A stretch of 23,565 nt of DNA from Ruminococcus flavefaciens (GCA_004554385.1 SFMO01000169.1:1-23565), one strand, 5' to 3'. Counted from the first letter of the stretch, positions 6,931-15,625 are shown. Numbers and translations are program-made. Notes: generated from the letters alone by a model not told the origin.

Positions 6931-8466
6931 TTGGCAGAATATATTCTCGAAATGAAAAACATAACAAAGGAGTTTCCGGGCGTAAAGGCTCTCGATAACG
7001 TTAATCTCCAGGTAAAGCCCGGTGAGATACACGCCCTTGTCGGTGAGAACGGAGCAGGCAAATCCACACTTATGAACGTCCTCAGCGGTACCTATCCTTT
7101 TGGTTCTTATACAGGTGATATCGTTTACAACGGCGAGGAGTGCAAATTCAGGACTCTTCACGACAGCGAGGAAAAAGGAATAGTTATTATCCATCAGGAG
7201 CTGGCTCTTATACCGGAGCTTTCCATCGGAGAGAATATGTTTCTCGGTAATGAGCGCAAGGGACTTCTGGGAATAGACTGGGACAGGACCTACCACGAGG
7301 CAGGCGAGCATATGCGCCAGGTCGGACTGAAGGAAGAGGCTACTACTCTCATCAAGGACATAGGTACAGGCAAGCAGCAGCTTGTTGAGATAGCAAAGGC
7401 ACTCAGCAAGGATGTTAAGCTGCTCATTCTCGACGAGCCTACATCTTCACTGAATGAAGAGGACTCAAAGATGCTTCTTGATCTGCTCATAAGCTTCAAG
7501 CAGAAGGGCATGACATCTATCATAATTTCACATAAGCTCAACGAAATATCCTACGTTGCCGATAAGATAACAGTTATCCGTGACGGTGCTACTATCGAGA
7601 CTATCGACAATGCAGATCATAATATCGATGAGGCACGTATCATCAGCGGAATGGTAGGACGTGAGCTCAGTGACCGTTATCCTGCCCGTGAGCATAATAT
7701 CAGCGACAAGGTAGGTATGGAGGTCAGCGGCTGGACGGTGCATCATCCGCTGTATACCGAAAAGAAGGTAGTCGACAATGTTTCCTTCAATGTTCACCGC
7801 GGTGAGATAGTAGGCTTCTCGGGACTTCAGGGTGCAGGACGTACAGAGCTTGCAATGTCCATATTCGGAAGATCCTACGGCTCCGGTATCAGCGGCAAGC
7901 TCAAGATAGACGGCGAGCAGAAGGAACTGAAAAACGTCCGCGACGCTATCAGGGCAGGTCTTGCTTATGTTACTGAGGACAGAAAGGGCAACGGTCTTAT
8001 CCTTGCGGAGAGCATTGCCAGAAATACAACGATGTCCCGCCTTGAAAAGGTATGCAGCAAGGGCATAATCAATACCGACAAGGAAAATGCTGTGGCTGAG
8101 GAATACAGGGAAAAGCTCCGCACAAAGACACCTTCCGTAAAACAGGCTGTAGGAAATCTCTCAGGCGGAAATCAGCAGAAGGTCCTTCTCGCAAAGTGGA
8201 TGTTCGCCGATCCTGAGGTGCTCATTCTCGATGAGCCCACAAGAGGTATCGACGTAGGTGCAAAGTATGAGATATACTGCATTATGAACGACCTCGTGGC
8301 ACAGGGAAAATCCGTGGTAATGATCTCCTCTGAGATGCCTGAGCTTCTCGGTATGTGTGATCGTATCTACGTTATGAACGAGGGAAAAATGGTTGCTGAG
8401 ATGCCTGCAGCGGACGCAACGCAGGAAAAGATCATGGCGGCTATCCTTCAGTCGGATAAGAAATAA
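6931..8466 (+). CDS. mmsA: Multiple-monosaccharide ABC transporter, double ATP-binding protein
   Basis: 511 residues with two ABC domains in tandem, as in RbsA/XylG/GguA. The first half has Walker A GENGAGKST (38-46) and Walker B LLILDEPTSSL; its signature reads GTGKQQLVEIAKAL. The second half has the degenerate Walker A GLQGAGRTEL normal for this family, signature LSGGNQQKV and LILDEPTRGID. The insert GSYTGDIVYNGEECKFRT and IIHQELALIPELSIGENMFLGNE fit the MmsA/GguA subgroup. It starts at TTG (6931), 7 bases after AAAGGAGG; no in-frame ATG lies nearby. It hydrolyses ATP on the cytoplasmic face to drive sugar import through MmsB. Confidence 0.93.
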   Translation: MAEYILEMKNITKEFPGVKALDNVNLQVKPGEIHALVGENGAGKSTLMNVLSGTYPFGSYTGDIVYNGEECKFRTLHDSEEKGIVIIHQELALIPELSIGENMFLGNERKGLLGIDWDRTYHEAGEHMRQVGLKEEATTLIKDIGTGKQQLVEIAKALSKDVKLLILDEPTSSLNEEDSKMLLDLLISFKQKGMTSIIISHKLNEISYVADKITVIRDGATIETIDNADHNIDEARIISGMVGRELSDRYPAREHNISDKVGMEVSGWTVHHPLYTEKKVVDNVSFNVHRGEIVGFSGLQGAGRTELAMSIFGRSYGSGISGKLKIDGEQKELKNVRDAIRAGLAYVTEDRKGNGLILAESIARNTTMSRLEKVCSKGIINTDKENAVAEEYREKLRTKTPSVKQAVGNLSGGNQQKVLLAKWMFADPEVLILDEPTRGIDVGAKYEIYCIMNDLVAQGKSVVMISSEMPELLGMCDRIYVMNEGKMVAEMPAADATQEKIMAAILQSDKK

Positions 8467-8485
8467 ATGATCTAAGGAGTATAAT

Positions 8486-9646
8486 ATGAACGTCAAAACA
8501 TTCGTCAAAAAATACACCATGGTCATTGCATTGGTCGTGGTATTCATATTCTTTGCTGTATGGACAGAACAGAAGCTCCTGCTCGCGCAGAATCTTTCAA
8601 ACCTTCTGCTCCAGAACGCATACGTGCTGGTAATGGCTTGCGGTATGCTTTTATGTATACTCACAGGCGGTAACATCGACCTTTCGGTTGGTTCGACGGT
8701 CTGCCTTGTGGGAGCCATAGCCGCCCAGCTCATGTCAAAACACAATATGAACGCATATCTTGTCATAATCATCTGCCTTGTTCTTTCGGTACTGATAGGT
8801 ATGTGGCAGGGCTTCTGGATAGGATATGTACATATTCCGCCGTTTATCTGTACTCTCGCAGGAATGTTCCTGTTCAGAGGTATAGGACGTGCGATACTTG
8901 AATCAAAGACTATCGCTATAACAAACAAGACCTTCCTTGACATCTTCGCTTCTTACATTGAGATACCGGGGCTGGACAAGGACGTTAAATGGTCAGCTTT
9001 CATCGCAGGTATTGCAGTTGCCTGCATACTCGTTGCAGTTACTGTATTCAACCGTATAAAGAAGGCTAAGAAGGGCTACAAGCAGGCTTCAGCCGTGTCA
9101 CAGTTTGCCAAGATCGCAGTTATCGATCTTCTTGTTATAGCCTACACATGGAAGCTTGCACACTACAAGGGTATCCCTGTAATGGCACTGTGGGTGCTTG
9201 CAATAGTATTTATCTATGCATTCATCACTTCAAAGACAGCCTTCGGACGTTACTTCTACGCTGTCGGCGGAAACGAGAAGGCTACAAAGCTCTCGGGTAT
9301 CGATACCAACAAGGTATACTTCATGGCTTATACCTCCATGTCGCTCCTTGCAGGTCTCTCGGGACTCCTTATCGCAGCACGTATCGGTTCTATCAACGGT
9401 GATACGGGTAACTCATTCGAAATGGACGCTATCGGCTCATGCTTCATCGGCGGAGCTTCTGCATACGGCGGAAGCGGTACTGTCGGAGGCGTAGTAGTCG
9501 GAGCTATACTCCTTGGTGTTATCAACCAGGGTATGTCCATCAAGGGCCTTGACAACAACTGGCAGTATGTAGTCAAGGGCGCTGTACTTCTTATAGCTGT
9601 TATCTTCGACGTTGTATCCAACAAGAAAACAGGCAAGGCAGGTTAA
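8486..9646 (+). CDS. mmsB: Multiple-monosaccharide ABC transporter, permease
   Basis: 386 residues, mostly hydrophobic, with about 8 to 10 membrane segments and the BPD_transp_2 family signatures: LCILTGGNIDLSVGSTV near residue 55, FGRYFYAVGGNEKATKLSGID near 250, and AIGSCFIGGASAYGGSGTVGG near 315. A long cytoplasmic-type insert rich in Lys (NRIKKAKKGYKQ) lies mid-protein, which is typical of the GguB/MmsB subgroup compared with shorter RbsC. The ATG follows AAGGAG by 6 bases and lies 19 bases after the mmsA stop. It forms the membrane channel for the sugar delivered by the upstream lipoprotein. Confidence 0.92.
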   Translation: MNVKTFVKKYTMVIALVVVFIFFAVWTEQKLLLAQNLSNLLLQNAYVLVMACGMLLCILTGGNIDLSVGSTVCLVGAIAAQLMSKHNMNAYLVIIICLVLSVLIGMWQGFWIGYVHIPPFICTLAGMFLFRGIGRAILESKTIAITNKTFLDIFASYIEIPGLDKDVKWSAFIAGIAVACILVAVTVFNRIKKAKKGYKQASAVSQFAKIAVIDLLVIAYTWKLAHYKGIPVMALWVLAIVFIYAFITSKTAFGRYFYAVGGNEKATKLSGIDTNKVYFMAYTSMSLLAGLSGLLIAARIGSINGDTGNSFEMDAIGSCFIGGASAYGGSGTVGGVVVGAILLGVINQGMSIKGLDNNWQYVVKGAVLLIAVIFDVVSNKKTGKAG

Positions 9647-9655
9647 TGATAATTG

Positions 9656-9680
9656 CGGCCCGGCAAAAACGGTCGGGCCG
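9656..9680 (+). other. Hairpin between mmsB and the small membrane gene
   Basis: CGGCCCG (9656-9662) and CGGGCCG (9674-9680) form a 7-bp GC stem around an 11-base loop, followed by TATTATAAAG, not a U-run. It could be a weak attenuator or message stabiliser. It does not look like a full terminator, so the downstream genes may share the mmsB transcript. Confidence 0.5.
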
Positions 9681-9705
9681 TATTATAAAGAAAGGAAAAA
9701 TTATA

Positions 9706-9987
9706 ATGAACACAGTAAAGATCGACGCTGTAAAGCGCCAGAAGACAAAAATCGCAGCTATCCTTCGCGTTATCGTAGCAGTATGCATCGGCTTCTTCGG
9801 TGTAAAGCTCCTGACAAACAAGGATACCACCATGAACATGGCTACTGCATGGACATTCGGTGTATTGTTCATACTTGCAGCTATCGGTATCGCAGTTTAT
9901 ACCATCTATCGCTTCTATTCTGACTATACCTCTGCTCACATCAGGAAGGAAAGCTTCGACGATGATGACAGAGGAAACAACAGATAA
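9706..9987 (+). CDS. Small two-TM membrane protein, unknown function
   Basis: 93 residues with a basic N-terminus (KIDAVKRQKTK), a TM segment (about 16-34, ILRVIVAVCIGFFGVKLL), a short loop, a second TM (about 45-65, WTFGVLFILAAIGIAVYTIY) and a charged tail ending DDDDRGNNR. I start it at the ATG at 9706 because AAAGGA lies before it; an open frame continues upstream to 9646 but has no ribosome site and contains the intergenic hairpin. The TAA overlaps the ATG of the next gene. I do not recognise the family. Its position directly after the sugar permease suggests an accessory membrane protein, which is inference. Confidence 0.7.
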   Translation: MNTVKIDAVKRQKTKIAAILRVIVAVCIGFFGVKLLTNKDTTMNMATAWTFGVLFILAAIGIAVYTIYRFYSDYTSAHIRKESFDDDDRGNNR

Positions 9988-10418
9988 TGATGCTTGAGGA
10001 TATACGCGCTGTCTATAGCGAGTATACGGCACAGGTGGCAAGGCTCGAAAGCGAGAGAAGGTCATGGGAAGGCCTTTTCGGTATTGGGAAGAGGCTCGCT
10101 GACGATCCCTGCCATGACCGCTTTTATGATGAACTCAAAAAGCTTCTGGACAGATATGCCGAGGAAAAACATTCTTCTGAGGAGCTGCGCAGTGTTCTTG
10201 AGTTCATTTATCGTGTGCCCTGTGATGAAGGGCTGCCTGACGGTGTGCTCATGCCTATGAATGCAGTTCACAGCCTTACTGTGGGACTGGCAGGGCAGCT
10301 TGCTCCGAAGGATGCGGCGCTGCTCCTTGAGCAGTATACGGAGGATTTTCCGAAATGCAGGAGATTCCCCGTGCACAAAGCTGTTATCAGGGCGCTTGAA
10401 CAGGCGCAAAACAGCTGA
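9987..10418 (+). CDS. Hypothetical 143-aa soluble protein
   Basis: 143 residues, highly charged and predicted helical, with no signal peptide or TM segment. It begins ATGATG at the overlapping TAATG of the previous gene, so either Met may be used. A GAGG lies about 12 bases upstream, and coupling to the upstream gene seems likely. Visible features are an N-terminal coiled-coil-like stretch (YTAQVARLESERRSWEGLFG), GLPDGVLMPMNAVHSLTVGLAGQL in the middle and a helical C-terminus. I recognise no domain. Good codon structure and tight packing between two genes support that it is real. Functions such as a small adaptor or immunity-type protein for the downstream RTX protein are possible but unsupported. 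Confidence 0.6.
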   Translation: MMLEDIRAVYSEYTAQVARLESERRSWEGLFGIGKRLADDPCHDRFYDELKKLLDRYAEEKHSSEELRSVLEFIYRVPCDEGLPDGVLMPMNAVHSLTVGLAGQLAPKDAALLLEQYTEDFPKCRRFPVHKAVIRALEQAQNS

Positions 10419-10439
10419 CAGCATCATGTATCAGAGGTG

Positions 10440-11150
10440 ATGTATACGAAAAAATCCATAAAGCATACAGTTCTTGCGGCATTTCTTGCCGCATCTGTTA
10501 TTTCAGGGGGTACAGGGTGCAGGAAACACGACTCTGTACCTGTCAGAGACGGCAGAGATGTGCTTATTGAAAGCCTTCAGAAAAAATACGGTGAGACCTT
10601 TACCTTTGTGGAAAATGCAGGCGGCGGCACAGCCATGACCGAACACTGTGCAATTTTCGTCCGCCCGGAAAAGCTGCCCGACGATACGGTATACGCCGTA
10701 AGGGGAGTATTTGACGGCAAGACCGAGAACAGGGACAACTACATGGCATTTTATCTCAGAAAGGACGCGGAGTCATATCTGAAAGCCGTGGCGGAGGAGG
10801 TCTACGGAGAGTGCAGGGTATTCTATGCTCCCGATGAAATGATGGTGCTGCCTGCGGATATGGGGAAGGAAACCGATGCAGAAAAGATGCTGCAGGCGTC
10901 AAAGTGCAGCTTCTCGGTGCTTCTTCCTGCGGGACAGGATATGTCTCAGAAGGACAGGAAGCTTGACGAGCTTTTTGAAAAGCTTAAGGGGAAGGGAATA
11001 CGCTGTTATCTTTATGTTGCGTATTCCGATGACAGCAGGGCGTACGATTTGGCGGAGTCTGCCGCAGACATCGATAAAGCACATATCCTTGCAGAATGTT
11101 CACTTGGAATGGACGATGATTTCAATATTACAGACAAGAAATGGGGGTAA
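10440..11150 (+). CDS. Probable lipoprotein, unknown function
   Basis: About 236 residues. The N-terminus YTKKSIKHTVLAAFLAASVISGGTGC is a positively charged, hydrophobic signal ending in a weak lipobox (GGTGC), so export and lipid anchoring are likely but not certain. The mature part has no family I know. It begins RDGRDVLIESLQKKYGETFTFVENAGGGTAM, a style seen in small clostridial lipoproteins that recognise or modify exported proteins. The start is awkward: AGAGGTG abuts the ATG at 10440 with almost no spacing, and a GTG at 10437 overlaps the site. The stop is 6 bases before the RTX gene start, so the two are probably co-translated. Confidence 0.62.
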   Translation: MYTKKSIKHTVLAAFLAASVISGGTGCRKHDSVPVRDGRDVLIESLQKKYGETFTFVENAGGGTAMTEHCAIFVRPEKLPDDTVYAVRGVFDGKTENRDNYMAFYLRKDAESYLKAVAEEVYGECRVFYAPDEMMVLPADMGKETDAEKMLQASKCSFSVLLPAGQDMSQKDRKLDELFEKLKGKGIRCYLYVAYSDDSRAYDLAESAADIDKAHILAECSLGMDDDFNITDKKWG

Positions 11151-11156
11151 TTGTCT

Positions 11157-13301
11157 ATGGCGGATTTCTTCGCAGAAAAAGGAATAAAAAACGAAGCAAG
11201 GACTTCAATAATACTCAATACATTCATGTATGTTGACAGGTGTGTAAAGAGCTCTCAGCCTCTTACGCTGAAAAGCATAGCAGACCAGATAAGCTTTGAC
11301 GGCCTTGAGGATCCTCAGAAGGCGGCTCTGGAAATGGTCAGACGAAGCCTTGCACTGCGAGCGAACGCAGACGTTGCCGCACTGGAGCTCGTCAGCTTTT
11401 CCGAGCATGACAGAAAGAGGTACAAGGGGGCTTACGGTGCGGTATTCAAAAGCTCAGACGGCTCACAGGTCTATGTTGTTTACCGCGGTACAGGTACGGG
11501 AAGGTGGTACGACAACGGTGACGGACTTTCCAATATTTCGTCAGAATATCAGAATGTAGCGCTTCGCTATTTTGAAGATGTACTCGCTTCCCTTGACCTC
11601 AGCGGTGATGTGAAACTTATAGTCACAGGTCATTCAAAGGGCGGAAATCTCTCTCAGTATGTTACTCTCAGGTCGGTATACGGCGACAGGGTAAGGTACT
11701 GCATCTCCTTTGACGGACAGGGCTTTTCACCTGAATTTCTGGGAAGTATCAGCAAAAGCCGCCTCAGTGAGCTGAGTATGAAGCTCTACTCTGTATGCGG
11801 CGACAACGACTACGTAAACGTGCTTGGAAAAAAGGTGGTTCCCGACGGGAATACTGTATATATCAGAACAAATACTGCCCTGGCGGACATATACGGCGCT
11901 CATTCCATCGTTCCCCAGTACTACAGGGACGTTGACAGCCATTACTGCAACTATCTTTTCAACTTCCGCACCAATATGTTCAATGACCAGACGGACAGAC
12001 AGAGAGAGCTTGCTCTGTGTTCAAAAGAGCTGAGCAGAAACGCTATGGAACTCCCTCACGAAAAGAGAGAGGATATGTGCAGGACGCTTATGACTCTTTC
12101 GGAGCAGTTTCTCGGCGGAAGCAAGTCTCCCGGCGGACTCAGCGGCGAAAAAGCAAGTCTTGAGGAGTGTGTGGGCTTTCTTTCAAATCTCTATGAGATA
12201 ATAGTTCCCCTTACCTCCTATGCAGGCAAAAAGGCAGAGGAGGACATGGTGTTTGATCTGCTGATAATCCCCAGTGACCTCAGTGCAGACAGATCTATTG
12301 CTTCGGCGCCCATAAGCGAAAGGCTCAGCTATGCGATGTCCGATCCTGATCTTGTGAAGCTATACTACCTTGGGGCATCTCTTGCCATAGAAAGCCTTTC
12401 GGAGCGGACGGCTCAGGTGGGATATGCAGTGGGAAGCGTGTCCTCAAAGCAGCTTACGGCAGAGCTTGGCTGCATATTGCAGAATCAGCTTTCAGCAGCG
12501 GAAATGGTAAGCTCATGCCTCAGAAACAGCGCAGGTGCAGTGACCAGTGCAGTGGCTGCCGTAAAGACCTGTATTGCTGATGCTATGAATGTCCGTGACA
12601 GTTTCCTGAAGAAAAACGGCCTCGGAAGTCTCAACGGCGCCGGTGTATGGAGCAGGTTCTTTGAATACCGCAATAATGAGGGGAAGGTCATCTGGCACGT
12701 GGCTGACGGAGAGAGGAGAAGACTCTTTCCTGAGGCTGATGAAGCGGTTTACGGAACAGAAAAAGCTGACCTTATCCACGGCTTCGGCGGTGACGACGAT
12801 ATATGGGGAGATGAGGGCGATGACCGTATCTTCGGACGCGGCGGCAGTGACAAGCTCTATGGCGGAGCAGGCAATGACTCACTGTCGGGCAATGAGGGGA
12901 ATGACTATCTCCACGGCGGTGCAGGTGATGATACCCTGAGAGGAGGAGCAGGCAGCGATACTCTCTTCGGCAGCCTCGGAAATGACAAGCTCAAGGGCGA
13001 GGAGGGCAATGACACTCTCTGCGGAGGCGCCGGCGATGACGAGTACTATTTCAAAAGAGGCTTCGGCAGTGACGTCATCAGGGATTCAGACGGTGATGAA
13101 ACTCTCATATTCGAGGGTATGTCGGCATCCGAAATGATTATTACAACCTCATCGGACGGAAGCGTCACCATAAGAAATATGGATACGGGTGACAGCGTTA
13201 CCATAAAGAACTTCAAAACTGAGCGATACACATTTGTATTCGGCAGTGAACGGTATACGCTTGAAAGGGAAAGAGGTATCCCTGTATTCAGGAAAAAATA
13301 A
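11157..13301 (+). CDS. DUF2974-like alpha/beta hydrolase fused to RTX calcium-binding repeats
   Basis: 714 residues. The N-terminal half resembles the DUF2974/Mbeg1 lipase-like family: VYVVYRGTG (oxyanion region), a nucleophile elbow VTGHSKGGNLSQY with Ser160, CISFDGQGF as likely Asp site and a later His (GAHSIVPQYY or DSHYCNYLF). A helical Ala/Ser-rich middle follows. Residues 542-631 are ten consecutive RTX nonapeptides of GGxGNDxLx type, followed by a C-terminal segment (YYFKRGFGSDVIRDSDGDETLIF, DSVTIKNF) matching the hemolysin-type calcium-binding related domain. There is no signal peptide and no type I secretion gene nearby, although RTX repeats normally accompany that route. I start at ATG 11157; a TTG two codons earlier is possible. 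A likely role is a calcium-folded esterase or lipase, exported by an unknown path. Confidence 0.82.
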   Translation: MADFFAEKGIKNEARTSIILNTFMYVDRCVKSSQPLTLKSIADQISFDGLEDPQKAALEMVRRSLALRANADVAALELVSFSEHDRKRYKGAYGAVFKSSDGSQVYVVYRGTGTGRWYDNGDGLSNISSEYQNVALRYFEDVLASLDLSGDVKLIVTGHSKGGNLSQYVTLRSVYGDRVRYCISFDGQGFSPEFLGSISKSRLSELSMKLYSVCGDNDYVNVLGKKVVPDGNTVYIRTNTALADIYGAHSIVPQYYRDVDSHYCNYLFNFRTNMFNDQTDRQRELALCSKELSRNAMELPHEKREDMCRTLMTLSEQFLGGSKSPGGLSGEKASLEECVGFLSNLYEIIVPLTSYAGKKAEEDMVFDLLIIPSDLSADRSIASAPISERLSYAMSDPDLVKLYYLGASLAIESLSERTAQVGYAVGSVSSKQLTAELGCILQNQLSAAEMVSSCLRNSAGAVTSAVAAVKTCIADAMNVRDSFLKKNGLGSLNGAGVWSRFFEYRNNEGKVIWHVADGERRRLFPEADEAVYGTEKADLIHGFGGDDDIWGDEGDDRIFGRGGSDKLYGGAGNDSLSGNEGNDYLHGGAGDDTLRGGAGSDTLFGSLGNDKLKGEEGNDTLCGGAGDDEYYFKRGFGSDVIRDSDGDETLIFEGMSASEMIITTSSDGSVTIRNMDTGDSVTIKNFKTERYTFVFGSERYTLERERGIPVFRKK

Positions 13302-13312
13302 CATGTATATTG

Positions 13313-13350
13313 AACCAGCCCGAAGGCTTTAAAGCTTTCGGGCTGGTTTT
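13313..13350 (+). terminator. Strong hairpin terminator after the RTX gene
   Basis: AACCAGCCCGAA (13313-13324) pairs with TTCGGGCTGGTT (13336-13347), and the centre GCTTTAAAGC is itself self-complementary. TTTT follows on the plus strand. It lies between convergent genes and may also stop minus-strand transcription of the regulator. Confidence 0.8.
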
Positions 13351-13356
13351 CTGTAT

Positions 13357-15531
13357 TCAGCTTCGGGAAGTGGCTGTCACTTTTTTCCTGTAGTCTGAGG
13401 CGGTCATGCCCTTTTTCCTTCGGAACAGCTTCATGAAGTGGGAGGCGTCGGGGTAGCCGCATCTCTCAGCGACTTCGCTTACGTTGAGAGCGGTATTGGC
13501 AAGGAGCCTTTCTGCAAGGGCTATCCTTGCGGATATTACGTCCGCATTGAAGCTCGTATCAAGGAAAAGACGGTAGAGGTGCTGAAAATATGAGGTGCTG
13601 ATACCAAGGTCAGCGGCGGCATTTTCCGCAGTCCATGGCAGCTGAGGCTCCTCATACACGTTGCAGCGGAGCTCCCTTATTTTTTCGAGAAAGGCACTGC
13701 TGCTGCCGTTTCCCGAGCTTCGTACAGACTCAAGCTTCTCCTCAAGCTGAGCTATTATTTCCGTGGGAGCTTTACCGCTGTCGGTGACGGCGGAAAGACG
13801 CCTCAACATAGAGGATATACTGATATTCTGCTGCATTTCTGCCGCTTTCAGATTTGATTTGAGCGAGTTGATAAATAGCTGCTCAGGAAAGTCGGAGCTG
13901 TCACATTCGCCTATCATTATGAACTCCTCGCTGCCTGTTCTTGCAGCGAGCTCACCCCTTGCGCATGAGAGGTTTACAGCCTGTGCGAAGCAGACTATCA
14001 GCTGTCGGACATATTCTCTGCCGTATTGTCTTCGGAGCTGCTCTGCACCCTCGATGCAGTAGATAACTCCGAAGTATCTTCGGTCTGACGAGAGTTTTTC
14101 TGTCCGTGCTATAAGTCCCTTGCGGCTGAAAAGTCCTGTGAGTATGTCACGCTCGGAGAGATGCTGTATCTTTTCGTTGAGGAGCTTTTCGTAGTCGAGC
14201 ATACGTATGCGCTCTATGGAGTTTGCGGCTACCTGACAGAATTCGCCGTAATATGGCTCGAATACGATGCTGGTCGGGCAGCGTCGGACGCAGAAGCCGA
14301 AGTTTCTGTCGAGGTAGTGGAGGGGAGTGAAGATATAGACGGCAGGACTGTCGGAAATCTCCTGCTGAGGTATCATATTGTCAAGTTGGAACTGCCTTGG
14401 GGTTATGTCGCTCAATCCGCGGCAGTAAGCCATTCGGCACAGCATAGTGTCAGTGTAGCCGCTGCTTCCTGCTGAGCTGTCTGAGCAAAGGCACAGAAAG
14501 AAGTCCGTGCATGGGTCAAGGAGATATGCATTCTGGGTGAGGACTATGGCACATTCGTCCATATTCCGCACGTTGTTCATCATAGAGGAGTAGTTGCTGT
14601 GCATAAAAATGCTCATATTCATATCCCGTGCGAACATCTTCTCGCTGACAGCTGCGTCCTTTGAGGTATTTGCTTTGCAGCCGCAGCTTGCTCCCGTTTT
14701 CACTGCGGGATTTACTTTGATACGTTGCTTTACAGCTTCGCCGCTTATGAGCTCATGGAGACGGCATACAGCTTCGATACCGTTTTCGGTGTAGGCACTG
14801 CAGAATGTAGTCAGCGACGGCTGATAGCTGCTGACATCAGGATTGCCGTCATATCCACCTACGGCTATATCGTCAGGGACGCTTATGCCATGTTCTTCAA
14901 GTGAAAGACAGAGCTGAAGTGCCATGAAATCGTTGGCGCAGACTATTGCTTCGGGCATTTCTATCCTTCCTGCTGCTATTTCTGCTGCAAAGGTCTTGGG
15001 ATAATTTACCCAGAAGTCGCCATAGAAGATATGCTCCTTACGAAAAGGGATACCTTTTTCTGCAAGGGCGTCTCTGTAGCCCTCTATGCGCTGGTCTGAG
15101 TGGATTATACCTTTCGGACCGCTGAGACAGTATATTTTTCTGAAGCCGTGTACATCAGTGAAGTGACGGGTGAGCTGTCGGAAGTTCTCTCTGTTGTTCT
15201 GTATACAGCTTTCAAAGCGGTCGCTGATATAGTCAAGGGCGATGACGGGGATACCCTTTTCAAAGAGCATATCCTCCAGCTTCTGTACAAGTGAGCGGCT
15301 GTAGTATGAGCCTGAGTCTATGACAGCGCCGTCAAAGGAAAGCTGTCTTAACAGAGTATAGATGTTCTCATCACCTTTAAGGTGATCGGTCTCGTTGTCA
15401 AAGTTTACGAAATGAGTCAGCACCACAAGGTCATAGCCAAGAGCCGAGGATTGCTGAGACATAGCCTCGATAAGGCTTGTCTGGTACAGTTTTTCCACAT
15501 TTACGGTTATGAATGCTATTCGTTTTCTCAT
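13357..15531 (-). CDS. Sugar-responsive regulator: LacI-type binding domain, degenerate GGDEF, AraC HTH
   Basis: 724 residues, cytoplasmic. Residues 1-290 are a periplasmic-binding-protein-like sugar sensor (IAFITVN, IPVIALDYISD, AIVCANDFMALQLC, DDIAVGGYDG), without the LacI DNA-binding headpiece. A linker with SCGC follows, then a middle region, a GGDEF-like domain (455-590) starting SERDILTGLFSRKGL whose signature has decayed to GSEEF (533-537), and an AraC-type DNA-binding domain (615-720; AAADLGISTSYFQHLYRLF and VSEVAERCGYPDASHFMKLFRRKKGMTASDYR). The GGDEF part probably cannot make cyclic di-GMP and may only dimerise or bind nucleotide. The Met at 15531 follows AAAGGAGG. It is divergent from the glucanase gene, its obvious candidate target. 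Confidence 0.88.
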   Translation of the reverse strand: MRKRIAFITVNVEKLYQTSLIEAMSQQSSALGYDLVVLTHFVNFDNETDHLKGDENIYTLLRQLSFDGAVIDSGSYYSRSLVQKLEDMLFEKGIPVIALDYISDRFESCIQNNRENFRQLTRHFTDVHGFRKIYCLSGPKGIIHSDQRIEGYRDALAEKGIPFRKEHIFYGDFWVNYPKTFAAEIAAGRIEMPEAIVCANDFMALQLCLSLEEHGISVPDDIAVGGYDGNPDVSSYQPSLTTFCSAYTENGIEAVCRLHELISGEAVKQRIKVNPAVKTGASCGCKANTSKDAAVSEKMFARDMNMSIFMHSNYSSMMNNVRNMDECAIVLTQNAYLLDPCTDFFLCLCSDSSAGSSGYTDTMLCRMAYCRGLSDITPRQFQLDNMIPQQEISDSPAVYIFTPLHYLDRNFGFCVRRCPTSIVFEPYYGEFCQVAANSIERIRMLDYEKLLNEKIQHLSERDILTGLFSRKGLIARTEKLSSDRRYFGVIYCIEGAEQLRRQYGREYVRQLIVCFAQAVNLSCARGELAARTGSEEFIMIGECDSSDFPEQLFINSLKSNLKAAEMQQNISISSMLRRLSAVTDSGKAPTEIIAQLEEKLESVRSSGNGSSSAFLEKIRELRCNVYEEPQLPWTAENAAADLGISTSYFQHLYRLFLDTSFNADVISARIALAERLLANTALNVSEVAERCGYPDASHFMKLFRRKKGMTASDYRKKVTATSRS

Positions 15532-15553
15532 CTGTCTGCCCTCCTTTTCTTTC

Positions 15554-15582
15554 ATTATACTATGACGGCACGAAAAAATCAA
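15554..15582 (-). promoter_or_regulatory. Promoter of the PBP-GGDEF-AraC regulator
   Basis: TTGATT (15577-15582), a 17-base spacer and TATAAT (15554-15559) on the minus strand, about 23 bases before the start codon. The leader is very short. Confidence 0.7.
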
Positions 15583-15625
15583 CTGCAAAAAGCTGAAAAG
15601 TACATAAATTCAGTTGGAATCAGCA

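Noticed and set aside
8161..8943. 260-aa minus-strand frame over the mmsA/mmsB junction
   Set aside because: It is antisense to two well-supported transporter genes, has no ribosome site and no recognisable domain.
9646..9705. N-terminal extension of the small membrane protein to the first in-frame Met at 9646
   Set aside because: No ribosome site precedes it, it overlaps the mmsB stop and it spans the hairpin at 9656-9680; AAAGGA before 9706 fits better.
13357..15531. Active diguanylate cyclase in the AraC-type regulator
   Set aside because: The signature is GSEEF rather than GGDEF/GGEEF, so catalysis is not supported.
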